Assembly (NCBI RefSeq): GCF_015182285.1
Contig: NZ_PRDM01000001.1
Coordinates: 496,001-560,000, forward strand
Length of the DNA: 64,000 bases
Direction of reading: 5' to 3'
Origin: Flavobacterium hungaricum
Lineage (GTDB): Bacteria; Bacteroidota; Bacteroidia; Flavobacteriales; Flavobacteriaceae
Shown: piece by piece, positions 25,613 through 34,760 of the stretch
How positions within the stretch are numbered: the stretch's first letter is position 1
Layout of the letters: each line of letters opens with the position of its first letter
Made by a program: the position numbers and the translations under genes
Notes under the pieces: generated by a model
The model's input: only the letters and a program-made list of their open reading frames with translations
Databases searched by the model: none
What the model was told of the DNA's origin: nothing

Positions 25613-25969
25613 TTAGAATGTATATTGGTATGCCCAATAGATCAAAACAAATTGTAGGGGCAAACGTACAAATAAAATCCATTTAGGTAAACCAAAACTT
25701 GCTTTTTTTTCTTGGAGCATGTAAAAATTGGCAGGAAAGACAGCAATTAACAATGCTATGATTCCCCAAGCTGCTATACGGCTGATAAAAGAGAAAGTTA
25801 ACAGTACGCCTAAAATTATTTCGGCAGCACCACTTAAAATATTTATTAATTTGGGATTTTTAAACAGGGGCGGAATGATTCTGATGTACATTCCGGGTTT
25901 TCGAAAATGATTGATTCCAGCAATTATATACAATAAAGCCATTAAATACAAATGCCAAGGTAAATTCAT
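25613..25969 (-). CDS. DoxX-like small membrane protein
   Basis: 118 residues, four predicted transmembrane helices, DoxX-like pattern (YLMALLYIIAGINHFRKPGMYIRIIPP, LSGAAEIILGVLLTF). DoxX relatives are often stress-linked, with unclear biochemical function. First gene of the unit that continues with aqpZ. Confidence 0.82.
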   Translation of the reverse strand: MNLPWHLYLMALLYIIAGINHFRKPGMYIRIIPPLFKNPKLINILSGAAEIILGVLLTFSFISRIAAWGIIALLIAVFPANFYMLQEKKASFGLPKWILFVRLPLQFVLIYWAYQYTF

Positions 25970-26054
25970 GATAGTGAGTTATTTATCACGAAATTATGAA
26001 AAAAATTAACAATTATTACATTACAATTGCTTTTTTTAATTTGTTTGAAAAGGA

Positions 26055-26957
26055 TTATTTTTTTGGCTTAAAATTTACATTCATAATAATGATCGCCAGA
26101 ATGATCAGAATAATTCCAATCCATTGAGATAGAATTACTTTTTCGTTTAAAAGTACAAAAGCCATCATTACAGAAACAGGTAGTTCTAATGCAGAAACGA
26201 TGCTTCCTAATCCAATTCCCGTTAAAGGAAAACCAGCATTCATCAACATTGGCGGAATAATTGTGCCAAACAAAGCCAAAACGATTCCCCACTTTAAGAA
26301 GATTTCAAAGTTAAATGGGGTTATCTGAGTTGCAAACGCAAAAGAAAATACGATAGTGGCACCGCCCAAAAGCATGTACAAACTTCTTTGTGCAGAAGAA
26401 ATTTCGGTAGCAACACGGTTTGCCGTAAACATAGTGGTAGTAAAAGATGCGGCAGCCAAAATTCCCCAAATCAGACCACGCCAGTCTAGTTCAATATCGT
26501 TATTGATAATATTGGTTGCTAATACGGTTCCAAAAAGAACAATAATAACTGCAATTACCTTTTGCTTTGAAGGAAGTTTTTTTTCTAAAATCATTTCTAG
26601 TAAAACCCCCATCCAGACTGTCTGCATTAATAAAACAATTCCAATAGATACAGGGATGTATTTTACAGCCAGATAATAAAACAAGCTGGTCATTCCTAAA
26701 GAAGTTCCGGCAAGCATTAAACTAAAGATATTTTTTGGAGTAGCTTTTAAGGTAGTATTCTTGTTTTTTATTTTTTGAAATAGATTAATAAGCAGAATAC
26801 CCATAATCCCATATATAAATTGTGAGGTCGTAACTTCTGCAGTAGTATATCCTTCAGAGTAAGCCATTTTTACAAAAGTGGCGAGCATTCCGTATGTAGT
26901 TGCACCAATAGCTACTAGAAATACACCTTTTAATACATTGTTTTGCGACGTCATCAT
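26055..26957 (-). CDS. EamA/DMT-superfamily transporter
   Basis: 300 residues with ten transmembrane helices in two EamA repeats. The second repeat carries the family-typical P-x-x-x-x-L/I region GSIVSALELPVSVMMAFVLLNEKV. Members export metabolites or amino acids, or transport nucleotide sugars; substrate unknown. A start one codon downstream (Met2) is also possible. A -7 box lies 28 bp upstream. Confidence 0.88.
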   Translation of the reverse strand: MMTSQNNVLKGVFLVAIGATTYGMLATFVKMAYSEGYTTAEVTTSQFIYGIMGILLINLFQKIKNKNTTLKATPKNIFSLMLAGTSLGMTSLFYYLAVKYIPVSIGIVLLMQTVWMGVLLEMILEKKLPSKQKVIAVIIVLFGTVLATNIINNDIELDWRGLIWGILAAASFTTTMFTANRVATEISSAQRSLYMLLGGATIVFSFAFATQITPFNFEIFLKWGIVLALFGTIIPPMLMNAGFPLTGIGLGSIVSALELPVSVMMAFVLLNEKVILSQWIGIILIILAIIIMNVNFKPKK

Positions 26958-26984
26958 ATTATTTGTTTGAAAAAATTAAGCCGG

Positions 26985-26992
26985 CAAAGGTA
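26985..26992 (-). promoter_or_regulatory. -7 promoter box of the EamA gene
   Basis: Minus strand reads TACCTTTG, a perfect TAnnTTTG match, about 28 bp before the ATG. Confidence 0.65.
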
Positions 26993-27094
26993 ACGTATTT
27001 TATTCAGTATTTAGTGTGAAATAATTAAAAACATTGACTTATTGATAATAGAGCATGGTTTTAATGCTGAATTTTAAGGATTTGATAAAAAAGA

Positions 27095-27129
27095 AAAAAG
27101 CCGTCAAAATAAAATCTTGACGGCTTTTT
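27095..27129 (-). terminator. Terminator of the nrnA-gldI-PPIase operon
   Basis: Perfect 13-bp arms aaaaagccgtcaa (27095-27107) / ttgacggcttttt (27117-27129) just beyond the last PPIase stop. Confidence 0.92.
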
Positions 27130-27154
27130 GAAAGTATAGCAAAACGTTTGTTTA

Positions 27155-28285
27155 TTATTTATTAGGTTGATTTTGATACGTTTCAATTTCAAAAATCAAT
27201 GTAGCATTTGGAGGAATTACACCGCCGGCACCTTTTTCTCCGTATGCTAAATTAGAAGGTAAAAAGAAAATAGCTTTTTCACCATCTGTCATCATATCCA
27301 ATGCTTCGATAAAACCAGGAATCATACCATCTTTTTTACCTACTGTAAATGGAAATGCTTTATAACCGCCTTGAGAATCTCTACTGGCATCATATTTTCC
27401 GTATGTTTTTGCTATTTCTGCTATGCTGCTGTCAAAAAGAGTTCCATCTTCAAAATAGCCTGCATAGTGAAAATAAATTGTAGAACCTTCGGCACCTTTT
27501 ATACCCGTTCCTTTCTTTGTAACAACATACTTTAAGTTAGAAGCTGTAGTAACAGCTTTTGCTTTTGTTGCTGCAAAATATGCTGCTTTTGCTGCAACGA
27601 CTTTTTTAGCTTCTTCTTTTTTTGCTTCTAGTTTTTTTACTTCTTCACTGAAAACTTTTACAGCATCAAATTTTTTAGCTGCAGCACCTTTACGAGTAAT
27701 TGTAATTTTAGTCATAATATCATCCTGAGCAATTTTGTTTACATTTTCCTGTCCAGAAATTACATGACCAAAAATAGTGTGTTTTCCGTTTAACCAAGGT
27801 GTATCTTTATGTGTGATAAAGAACTGGCTTCCGTTTGTTGCAGGTCCAGAATTAGCCATTGCCAAAACACCGCCTTTTTCAAATCTCAGGTCTTCAGCAA
27901 ATTCATCTTTAAAAGAATATCCAGGGCCTCCAGAACCGTTTCCGTCCGGATCACCGCCTTGAATCATGAAATCGTTGATTACTCTGTGAAATTTTAATCC
28001 GTCATAAAAAGGTTTTCCTTTTAGTTTTTCAACTTTAACATAAGGATTTTTTCCTTCTGCCAAACTAATGAAATTAGCTACTGTTACAGGGGCTTTTACA
28101 TATTCTAAAGAAACAACAATATCTCCTTTTGTGGTAGAAATTGTTGCAAAAATTCCATCGTTCGGGTCGGTGCTTGCGGCTGGTTTTGCAGCTGCAGTTT
28201 TTGCAGCAGGTTTAGCCGCTGGTTTGGTTTGTGCCTGAATATTTGCTATTGCTAAGCAAAATAAAAAAAGAAATTTAAACTTCAT
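27155..28285 (-). CDS. Exported two-domain peptidyl-prolyl isomerase (cyclophilin + FKBP)
   Basis: 376 residues. Signal peptide (ending NIQAQ), an Ala/Lys/Pro-rich linker (PAAKPAAKTAAAKPAA), a cyclophilin domain (about 45-205: FHRVINDFMIQGGDPDGNGSGGPGY, NSGPATNGSQFFITHKDTPWLNGKHTIFGHV) and a C-terminal FKBP domain (about 255-375: GSTIYFHYAGYFEDGTLFDSS, GFIEALDMMTDGEKAIFFLPSNLAYG). Two unrelated isomerase folds in one chain suggest a periplasmic folding factor. It is paralogous to the next gene, but soluble rather than lipidated. Last gene of the operon. Confidence 0.93.
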   Translation of the reverse strand: MKFKFLFLFCLAIANIQAQTKPAAKPAAKTAAAKPAASTDPNDGIFATISTTKGDIVVSLEYVKAPVTVANFISLAEGKNPYVKVEKLKGKPFYDGLKFHRVINDFMIQGGDPDGNGSGGPGYSFKDEFAEDLRFEKGGVLAMANSGPATNGSQFFITHKDTPWLNGKHTIFGHVISGQENVNKIAQDDIMTKITITRKGAAAKKFDAVKVFSEEVKKLEAKKEEAKKVVAAKAAYFAATKAKAVTTASNLKYVVTKKGTGIKGAEGSTIYFHYAGYFEDGTLFDSSIAEIAKTYGKYDASRDSQGGYKAFPFTVGKKDGMIPGFIEALDMMTDGEKAIFFLPSNLAYGEKGAGGVIPPNATLIFEIETYQNQPNK

Positions 28286-28320
28286 TGCTATTTAAATTTA
28301 AGTCTGTTATTAATCTTGTA

Positions 28321-29397
28321 TTATGGTTTTTCTAACAATTGAATTTCAAAAATAATGTTAGCATTTGGCGGAATTACACCTCCAGCACCAGTTGCTCCAT
28401 AAGCTAAGTGTGAAGGAATAAAAAGAATCGCTTTATCACCAAAAGAAAGCTGCTCAATTCCTTCGATAAAACCAGGAATCAATCCGTCTTTTTTTCCTGC
28501 AGTAAAAGGAATTGGCTGATATGCTTTTGCATCGGCTCTCTGCTGGTCAAATTTTCCAAATTGTTTTGCAACCTCTTCGATACTAGTGTCAAATAATGTT
28601 CCGTCTTCTAAGAATCCTGCGTAATGAATGTATACTTGTGATCCGTTTGCAGGTTTTTTACCGCCTCCTTTAGCTGTAACAACAAATTCTAAACCACTCG
28701 TAGTTTTAGTAGCTTTTGCTTTTTCTGCTGCGTAGTAAGCTGTTTTTTCTTTTTGAACACCAGCATATTTACTTTGCTCTTTTGCTATGTCAGCAAAATA
28801 ATCGTGGAATACTTTTACAGCGTCAAATTTCTTAGCAGCTTCGCCATTTCTAACAATTGTTACAGAAACAATAGTATCTCCTTGAACTACTTTGTTTACT
28901 ACTTCTTGATCTTTTACGGCTACAACATGACCAAAAATAGTGTGTTTGTTGTCTAACCAAGGAGTTTCAACATGAGTAATAAAAAACTGGCTGCTGTTGG
29001 TTCCAGGACCGTTATTAGCCATAGCCAAGATACCCGCTTTGTCAAATTTTAGATCAGAAAACTCGTCTTTAAATTTATAACCTGTATCGCCAGAACCTGT
29101 TCCAAGCGGATCGCCGCTTTGAATCATAAAACTTTCGATAACTCTATGAAATTTTAAACCGTTAAAAAAAGGTTTGTTTTTAAGGTTTTCGTGTGTTACA
29201 AATTCGTTTTTACCTTCGGCCAAGGTTACAAAATTGGCAACTGTAATGGGTGCTTTTTTATAATCAAGCTCAACAATAATATGTCCTTTGTTGGTTTCTA
29301 TATCGGCGTATAAACCATCTGGAAGATTGCTGTGTTCCTCTTTACAAGAATAAAACGAGCTGATGGCAATTAATAATAATAAAATAATCTTTTTCAT
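28321..29397 (-). CDS. Lipoprotein peptidyl-prolyl isomerase (cyclophilin + FKBP)
   Basis: 358-residue paralogue of the next gene in the operon but with a lipobox (SFYSC, Cys19). Cyclophilin domain about 30-190 (FHRVIESFMIQSGDPLGTGSGD, GPGTNSSQFFITHVETPWLDNKHTIFGHV), FKBP domain about 240-358 (GSQVYIHYAGFLEDGTLFDTS, GFIEGIEQLSFGDKAILFIPSHLAYG). The mature end reads CKEEHSN, close to the K-(D/E)2 surface-export signal described for Capnocytophaga lipoproteins, so surface display is possible. 13 bp after gldI and 35 bp before the soluble paralogue. Confidence 0.92.
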   Translation of the reverse strand: MKKIILLLLIAISSFYSCKEEHSNLPDGLYADIETNKGHIIVELDYKKAPITVANFVTLAEGKNEFVTHENLKNKPFFNGLKFHRVIESFMIQSGDPLGTGSGDTGYKFKDEFSDLKFDKAGILAMANNGPGTNSSQFFITHVETPWLDNKHTIFGHVVAVKDQEVVNKVVQGDTIVSVTIVRNGEAAKKFDAVKVFHDYFADIAKEQSKYAGVQKEKTAYYAAEKAKATKTTSGLEFVVTAKGGGKKPANGSQVYIHYAGFLEDGTLFDTSIEEVAKQFGKFDQQRADAKAYQPIPFTAGKKDGLIPGFIEGIEQLSFGDKAILFIPSHLAYGATGAGGVIPPNANIIFEIQLLEKP

Positions 29398-29410
29398 TTT
29401 AAGATGTTTT

Positions 29411-30094
29411 TTATGGAGTTAATGTGTCTTTTTTGGTTGAAGAAACTGGTTTGGCAGCTGCTGGTTTTGGTGCCGCTGGTTTTGTTGCAGCGGGCGGATT
29501 TTGTCCTGCTGGGGTATTTGCCGGAGCTGCAGTTTTTGCTGCAGGATCGGGTACAAAATTTCGAAGTGTCACAGTACAAATTAAGGACTCGTTCGGACCT
29601 ATTTTTTTGTTGTCTCCATGATAACCGTAAGCAATATGAGATGGAAATAAGAAAGTTACGGTTTCATTTTTATGCATTCTTTTAATACCGTCGCGAAGCC
29701 CCATCATGATATCCTGCTTGTCAACATAATAAGTCTGAGGTCCAAGATCGGCTTCAGAATAAATGATTTTTCCAGAAATATCTTTAACTTCTAAATTGTA
29801 ATACGCAATATCGCCTTTTCTTGGCGCAGCAGTTTCGGCAGTATTCTTTTCTTCATAACAAAACCAATAACCTTTTGGAGTTGCATAATATTTTACCTTC
29901 GGATTGTTTTTGATGATTTTCTTGATGACCTGTTCCTCGTTAGCGACTAACTTTTTGTTACGGTCGGCTGATTTTTTCATGAAGGTCCCAGAAGTTCTTT
30001 TGATAGGTCGTCTGGCTTCTTCATGATGTTTACAGCTTACCAATAAAACGGCAAAAAGCAGCAGCGATATGCTAAATTTCAAATTGTTTTTCAT
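29411..30094 (-). CDS. gldI: Gliding motility-associated FKBP-type lipoprotein GldI
   Basis: 227 residues, lipobox (LLVSC, Cys21). The FKBP-like domain covers about 85-185 (GDIAYYNLEVKDISGKIIYSE, DKQDIMMGLRDGIKRM, FLFPSHIAYGYHGDNKKIG), matching GldI of Flavobacterium johnsoniae, a lipoprotein needed for gliding and chitin use, i.e. for the T9SS/gliding machinery. An Ala/Pro/Lys-rich tail follows the domain. Four bp after nrnA. It probably helps fold gliding or T9SS components in the periplasm; whether it has isomerase activity is not shown by sequence. Confidence 0.88.
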   Translation of the reverse strand: MKNNLKFSISLLLFAVLLVSCKHHEEARRPIKRTSGTFMKKSADRNKKLVANEEQVIKKIIKNNPKVKYYATPKGYWFCYEEKNTAETAAPRKGDIAYYNLEVKDISGKIIYSEADLGPQTYYVDKQDIMMGLRDGIKRMHKNETVTFLFPSHIAYGYHGDNKKIGPNESLICTVTLRNFVPDPAAKTAAPANTPAGQNPPAATKPAAPKPAAAKPVSSTKKDTLTP

Positions 30095-30098
30095 GGGA

Positions 30099-31103
30099 CT
30101 ATATTTTTAGTGTGGTTACTAAATCTTCAAATTTTTTCACTGTTTCTTCCATCGAGATTTCAGATCTTCCGCCTGCTGCATTACTGTGTCCGCCTCCATT
30201 AAAATGATCTCTTGCAAATTGATTGACGTCAAAACCTCCTTGAGAACGGAAAGAAATTTTAATAATTCCTTCGTCCTTATTTTCAATAAAAATAGCTGTA
30301 AAAACGATTCCTTTTATGCTTAATCCATAATTTACAATACCTTCTGTATCTCCTTTTTCATAATTAAAAGAGTCTAATTCTTCTTGTGTAAGGGTCATGT
30401 AAGAAGTTTTGTGCTCTTCAAATATTTTCATATTCTGTAAAGCACGGCCTAAAAGCTGTAGTCTGCTAAAAGAACTATTGTCAAATAATAATACCGGGAT
30501 TTCGGTATTTTCTACGCCAAGGTCAATTAATTCTCCAATAATTCGATGCGTATTTCCTGTTGTTCCTGGAAAACGAAACGAACCTGAATCGGTTAAAATT
30601 CCGGTATATATACAAGTCGCTATGTTTTTGTCAATGTCTTCTTTTTTACCCAGGTAGGAAATAAAGTTATAGACCATTTCGCAGGTCGAACCAAAAGAAG
30701 TATCAGAATAGGTATATAGCGCATAATCATCAGGTTTTTGGTGATGATCGATCATGATAAACGGAGCTGTCAGCTTGGCCAAAGTATGTTCCATCTCACC
30801 TGTACGATGAAAAGCGTTAAAATCTAGCGTAAAAATAAGCTCTGCTTCTTGTAAAATCTGCGTACAGGTTTCAGTGTCTTTTTCGAATATTTTGACAGTT
30901 TCTGAGCCGGGCAGCCAAGCCAGAAAATTGGGAAAATCATTGGGAGCAATTACCGTTGCATGGTGATTGTTTTTACGCAAAAAATGATATAAACCTAATG
31001 TAGAACCCATAGCGTCGCCATCTGGTCCTCTGTGCGGAATGATGACGATTTTTTTTGGGGCAGCGAGTAACAACTGAATCGCTTGAATGTCTTGTATTTT
31101 CAT
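30099..31103 (-). CDS. nrnA: DHH/DHHA1 phosphoesterase, NrnA-like
   Basis: 334 residues. Motifs of the DHH family: HRGPDGDAMGSTLGL, the signature MIDHHQKPDDYA, and the DHHA1 motif GGGHSNAAGGRSE near the C-terminus. NrnA-type enzymes degrade short oligoribonucleotides and 3'-phosphoadenosine 5'-phosphate; some relatives cut cyclic dinucleotides. First gene of the operon nrnA-gldI-PPIase-PPIase; this order joins a nucleotide enzyme to envelope folding factors and is seen in other flavobacteria as far as I know. Confidence 0.88.
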   Translation of the reverse strand: MKIQDIQAIQLLLAAPKKIVIIPHRGPDGDAMGSTLGLYHFLRKNNHHATVIAPNDFPNFLAWLPGSETVKIFEKDTETCTQILQEAELIFTLDFNAFHRTGEMEHTLAKLTAPFIMIDHHQKPDDYALYTYSDTSFGSTCEMVYNFISYLGKKEDIDKNIATCIYTGILTDSGSFRFPGTTGNTHRIIGELIDLGVENTEIPVLLFDNSSFSRLQLLGRALQNMKIFEEHKTSYMTLTQEELDSFNYEKGDTEGIVNYGLSIKGIVFTAIFIENKDEGIIKISFRSQGGFDVNQFARDHFNGGGHSNAAGGRSEISMEETVKKFEDLVTTLKI

Positions 31104-31226
31104 AGTGTGCGAATTTACATTTTTTTAATGTAATGCAGCAAACATTTTACAGATTAACATATGATTTAGAAAAATACAATTATAAGTAATGAATTATAAA
31201 TTTGGAGTTTTGAATTTGAAATTTTA

Positions 31227-32483
31227 TTACAAATTTTGAAGTTCTTTTCGACGTAATTTCTGATATAACTTGTATTTTGGACCTTTAACAATCTGTGATT
31301 TATAAATCCCAATAGAGCCTGATGAAAAATAGGCAATTGTGCAAGCTGTTGCAATGAATATTCCTGGGGCAATTCCGAATAATTCCATCCCCATAATCGT
31401 ACAGGCGATAGGAGTGTGGGTGGCGCCGGAGAAAACAGCAACAAATCCGATTCCTGCTAAAAGAGCAATTGGCATCGGAATCAGAATTGATAAGGCGCTT
31501 CCTAAAGTTGCACCAACAAAAAACAAAGGCGTTACTTCGCCGCCTTTAAATCCAGCTCCTAAAGTAAATCCGGTAAACAAAATTTTTAATAGAAAATCAT
31601 ACCACTGGCTGGTATTTGAAAACGAATCGACAATTACAGGAACTCCCAATCCTGAGAATTTGGTAAATCCAAAACCTGCAATCGCAATTGCTAAAATGAT
31701 ACCGCCAACAACTGGACGAAGCGGCGGATATTTTATATTTTTTGAAAAAAGGGAACTCCAAAAATGAGTACTTCTTGCAAATAATAATGCAGCAAATCCT
31801 GAAAGAATTCCAACTATTATGGTAAAAATAATGTTATTAAAGCTAAGTTGTGGGATTACAGGAATGCTGTAATGCGTGTGTTTGATTTCCCAGAATTCTA
31901 CTGTAAAATAGGCGGCATAAGCGACTAAAAAAGAAAGCAGAATACTTTTAAGATTGATTTTACTGAAATACAAAACCTCTAAAGCAAAAATGGCGCCTGC
32001 CAAAGGTGTTCCGAAAACAGAAGCAAAACCAGCGCTTATTCCGAGAATAATGAGAATTTTTCGTTCAGAATTATCTAATTTAAAAATTTTAGTGAATTGA
32101 TCGGCAATTGCACCTCCCATTTGTACCGCAGTTCCTTCGCGTCCTGCAGATCCACCAAATAAATGCGTTGCCAAAGTTCCGAAAAGTACCAAAGGCGCCA
32201 TTCTAAACGGAATGACTTTTTTAGGATTTTCGTATTCTTCAAGCAGTAAATTATTTCCCTTAACAACCGATTCTCCCCAGTAGTAATAAGTCAATCCGAC
32301 TAAAAATCCGCCGAAAGGCAAAAGCCAGATAATCCAATTATTGTGAAGTCTGATTTGTGTAACCCATTCTAAAGAAACCAAGAAAAAAGCAGATGCTGAA
32401 CCAGAAAAAATACCAATTAAAAAACAAATGAGAATCCATTTGAAAGAGGTAAGAAGTGTTTTTTTTAATTGAAAAGAATTCAT
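31227..32483 (-). CDS. CLC-family antiporter, probable fluoride type (CLC-F/EriC-F)
   Basis: 418 residues, about ten to twelve membrane helices. Filter regions differ from chloride CLCs: GNNLLLEEY replaces GSGIPE, the gate loop is GREGTAVQMG (Glu present, Pro replaced by Thr), and the third region is FKGGEVTPLFFVG, the Glu-Val-Thr arrangement reported for fluoride/proton antiporters of the CLC-F clade. Predicted role is fluoride export at the inner membrane. No fluoride riboswitch fold was recognised in the 78 bp upstream, which carry a dispersed repeat. It follows ridA on the same strand. Confidence 0.8.
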   Translation of the reverse strand: MNSFQLKKTLLTSFKWILICFLIGIFSGSASAFFLVSLEWVTQIRLHNNWIIWLLPFGGFLVGLTYYYWGESVVKGNNLLLEEYENPKKVIPFRMAPLVLFGTLATHLFGGSAGREGTAVQMGGAIADQFTKIFKLDNSERKILIILGISAGFASVFGTPLAGAIFALEVLYFSKINLKSILLSFLVAYAAYFTVEFWEIKHTHYSIPVIPQLSFNNIIFTIIVGILSGFAALLFARSTHFWSSLFSKNIKYPPLRPVVGGIILAIAIAGFGFTKFSGLGVPVIVDSFSNTSQWYDFLLKILFTGFTLGAGFKGGEVTPLFFVGATLGSALSILIPMPIALLAGIGFVAVFSGATHTPIACTIMGMELFGIAPGIFIATACTIAYFSSGSIGIYKSQIVKGPKYKLYQKLRRKELQNL

Positions 32484-32500
32484 TAACAGGTTTATTTTTT

Positions 32501-32553
32501 CGCCGTGAATTCACGAAATTAGGTATAAAAAAAGAATTCGAGAATTCGCAGCG
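32501..32553. repeat. Dispersed cacgaatt-type repeat between CLC and ridA genes
   Basis: cgccgtgaattcacgaaatt ... gaattcgagaattcgcagcg: an imperfect inverted pair of the same family as at 597, 20697 and 50319. Confidence 0.65.
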
Positions 32554-32561
32554 AAAAATAT

Positions 32562-32945
32562 TTATTGAATAACAGCAGTAAATTCTATTTCGACCAGATA
32601 TTCTGGAGCAACCAGTTTACTGATTTCGTAAAAACCTGTTGTTGGTTTTATATCTTTAAAAAACGAGGAATGAGCTCTTGCTACCTCTTCAAAAGTATCA
32701 ACATTTGTGGTGAAAATTCGAGTTCTGATAACATCTTTCATGCTAACATTTAGATCTTCTAAAACTTTTTCAACACGTTCCAAAATGTTGTACGTCTGTG
32801 CATAAGCATCGTCAGTTTTTACTTTTTCGCCGTCAACAATCGCAACAGTTCCAGAAACTTCGACAATATTGCCAATTCTTACCGCACGACAGTATCCCAT
32901 TTTATCTTCCCACGGAGAACCGCTTAAAATGTTTTCTCTTTTCAT
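32562..32945 (-). CDS. ridA: RidA-family (enamine/imine deaminase) protein
   Basis: 127 residues, full length for the YjgF/YER057c/RidA family. The key Arg is in VIRTRIFTTNVDTFEEV and the C-terminal Glu in VEIEFTAVIQ. RidA proteins hydrolyse reactive enamines and imines such as 2-aminoacrylate formed by PLP enzymes, in the cytoplasm. The N-terminal SGSPWEDKMGYCRAVRIGN marks a branch distinct from E. coli RidA, so the symbol is family-level. Upstream of the CLC gene with a 78-bp gap. Confidence 0.85.
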   Translation of the reverse strand: MKRENILSGSPWEDKMGYCRAVRIGNIVEVSGTVAIVDGEKVKTDDAYAQTYNILERVEKVLEDLNVSMKDVIRTRIFTTNVDTFEEVARAHSSFFKDIKPTTGFYEISKLVAPEYLVEIEFTAVIQ

Positions 32946-33094
32946 TTTTTTTGTTTTTTGAATTTATTCGATTTACAACAAATTCAGGTTAATTAAAGTT
33001 GCTGCAATTTAAGCATAATGATTAGGAACAAAAACAGAAAAAGCCTGAAATCAAATCGAAAATCAAGCTTTTTTGTTAAATTTATTTCAGAAAG

Positions 33095-33400
33095 TTATTC
33101 TATCTGATTTTCTTCATACAGGCGAAGTTTGTTTTGTGCTGCCTTAAGATTTTGCTGTAAACTTTCTATTTTGTTTAATAAATGCGCAATGGCATCAATT
33201 CCTTCCAGATTGATTTTGAGATCATAATGCATGCGAATCATTTTTTCTACCGTTGGGAGTTGTTCGGGTTCTAGAAACTCGTCATTTTCTTCAACTATTA
33301 TTTGTATCAATCCATAGTTGTTAAGCTCGGTAATAAAAGTATTTTCAATTTCGTGATAGATACAAAACTGTTTGATCTGGATTAAATTTTTATTTTTCAT
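33095..33400 (-). CDS. cbpM: Chaperone modulator CbpM-like protein
   Basis: 101 residues from the ATG at 33400 ([20 protein letters not shown]). A longer frame to 33448 would run far into the preceding gene. Features fit CbpM/MerR-like folds: IxxFCxxHxI near the N-terminus, an [10 protein letters not shown] helix-turn region, then [23 protein letters not shown] and a coiled-coil end. CbpM inhibits the J-protein CbpA in enterobacteria. The start overlaps the end of the DnaJ-like gene by 11 bp, implying translational coupling. Confidence 0.85.
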   Translation of the reverse strand: MKNKNLIQIKQFCIYHEIENTFITELNNYGLIQIIVEENDEFLEPEQLPTVEKMIRMHYDLKINLEGIDAIAHLLNKIESLQQNLKAAQNKLRLYEENQIE

Positions 33401-34313
33401 GATTTCTAAGTTTTGCCAATTCTTCAAATAATTCTTTTTCTTTCTCACTCAATTTTGTCGGCAGTTTTATGGTGTATGTGATATACAAATCACCAAATTG
33501 ATTTTCTTTTTTGTAAACAGGAAAGCCTTTTCCTTTTAATTTAACCTTTGTTCCAGGTTGTGTTTCTGGTGCCACTTTGATTTTTACCTTCCCATCAAAA
33601 GTAGTAATGTAAGTTTCGCCTCCAAGAATTGCAGTGTACAAATCCAAAGGAGCATCGGCATACAGATTATTTCCTTCGCGTTTAAAATCAGAATTATTAG
33701 AAATACTAAAAGTAATATACAAATCGCCGTTTGGACCGCCGTTGGAACCAGGTCCGCCGTGATTCGGGATTTTAATCACCTGTCCGTTTTCTACACCGGC
33801 CGGAATTGTGATTCTGATGTTTTTTCCGTTTACCGTTAAATTTTGTTTTTGCGTAGTGTACGCAGCGGTAAGATCTAATTCTAATTCGGCATTAAAATCC
33901 TGACCTCTATATTTAGACTGCGTTCGGCTTCTGCCGCTTCCGTACATCGAATTGAAAAAATCGGAGAAATCGCTTCCAGAAAAATCACCGCTTTCAAAAC
34001 CAGAGAAATCACCGCCCGAATATTGCGAACCGCTTTGTCTGTTTTGCTGCTGATTTGGATTGTAGCCTGCTTTTTCAAATTCGTCAGCATGTTTCCAGTC
34101 TTTTCCGTATTTGTCGTATTTTTTTCGATTTTCAGGATTGCTTAAAACTTCATTGGCTTCGTTAATTTCTTTAAACTTTTTTTCAGCCTCTTTATCATTT
34201 GGATTCAAATCGGGATGATATTTTCGGGCCAATTTTCGATAGGCTTTCTTAATATCCGCTTCCGTTGCAGATTTGGTAACATCTAATGCTTTATAATAAT
34301 CGATATAGTCCAT
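33390..34313 (-). CDS. cbpA: CbpA-type DnaJ co-chaperone
   Basis: 307 residues. J domain about 1-70 with the HPD motif ([15 protein letters not shown]), a Gly/Ser-rich region (about 85-130), and the two C-terminal beta domains ([42 protein letters not shown]). No zinc-finger CxxCxGxG repeats, so it is CbpA-type rather than DnaJ. It stimulates DnaK in the cytoplasm. Paired with the overlapping cbpM. Confidence 0.93.
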   Translation of the reverse strand: MDYIDYYKALDVTKSATEADIKKAYRKLARKYHPDLNPNDKEAEKKFKEINEANEVLSNPENRKKYDKYGKDWKHADEFEKAGYNPNQQQNRQSGSQYSGGDFSGFESGDFSGSDFSDFFNSMYGSGRSRTQSKYRGQDFNAELELDLTAAYTTQKQNLTVNGKNIRITIPAGVENGQVIKIPNHGGPGSNGGPNGDLYITFSISNNSDFKREGNNLYADAPLDLYTAILGGETYITTFDGKVKIKVAPETQPGTKVKLKGKGFPVYKKENQFGDLYITYTIKLPTKLSEKEKELFEELAKLRNHEK

Positions 34314-34760
34314 TTTATTAAGGTTTTATAAATGGTAAATAAAGTCTTGAAGTTAAGAAAAATCTGCTGATTTTCAAAATGCTTATCAGAACGGGTGTGA
34401 AACAGATTCACTTTTGCGAAGACGAAGATTAATGCTGATTTTGAATTTTAGATCGCAAAAAGATTTGTTGTTTTTAGTATCAGTAAATCTGCATATAGGT
34501 TTTGGATTGATTGTTTAAAATTAATACAGATAGGAATGTTTTGATTGTTTTAGTTTTAGAATTTGGAATTTAAAATTTAGAATTTATTTTTCGAAGATTA
34601 ATTATGTTTTGGCAGGTTTTTTGATTCCAAAAATTAGCTTAATTTAATGTTATAAAACTCATAAAGCCGTTAGGCGTAATGAAATTATAGTATTTTTGTA
34701 ATGCTTGGCTTTTTGAGCCTGACAATTAATTATAAAAGCCGATTCTATAATCCCTATTGA
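34314..34760. other. Intergenic region with promoter and AT-rich repeats
   Basis: 447 bp. Contains a run of degenerate agaattt/ggaattt/aaattt units (about 34553-34586) and a perfect -7 box at 34691-34698. No gene seen. Confidence 0.6.
34691..34698 (+). promoter_or_regulatory. -7 promoter box of the 236-residue exported protein gene
   Basis: TATTTTTG, a perfect TAnnTTTG match, 62 bp before the ATG. Confidence 0.55.

Noticed and set aside
32484..32561. Possible fluoride riboswitch before the CLC gene
   Set aside because: The gap is filled by the dispersed cacgaatt repeat; no crcB-motif pseudoknot elements were recognised.
33401..33448. Longer start for cbpM
   Set aside because: It would overlap the DnaJ-like gene by nearly 60 bp, and the extra residues are Lys/Asn-rich and not family-like.
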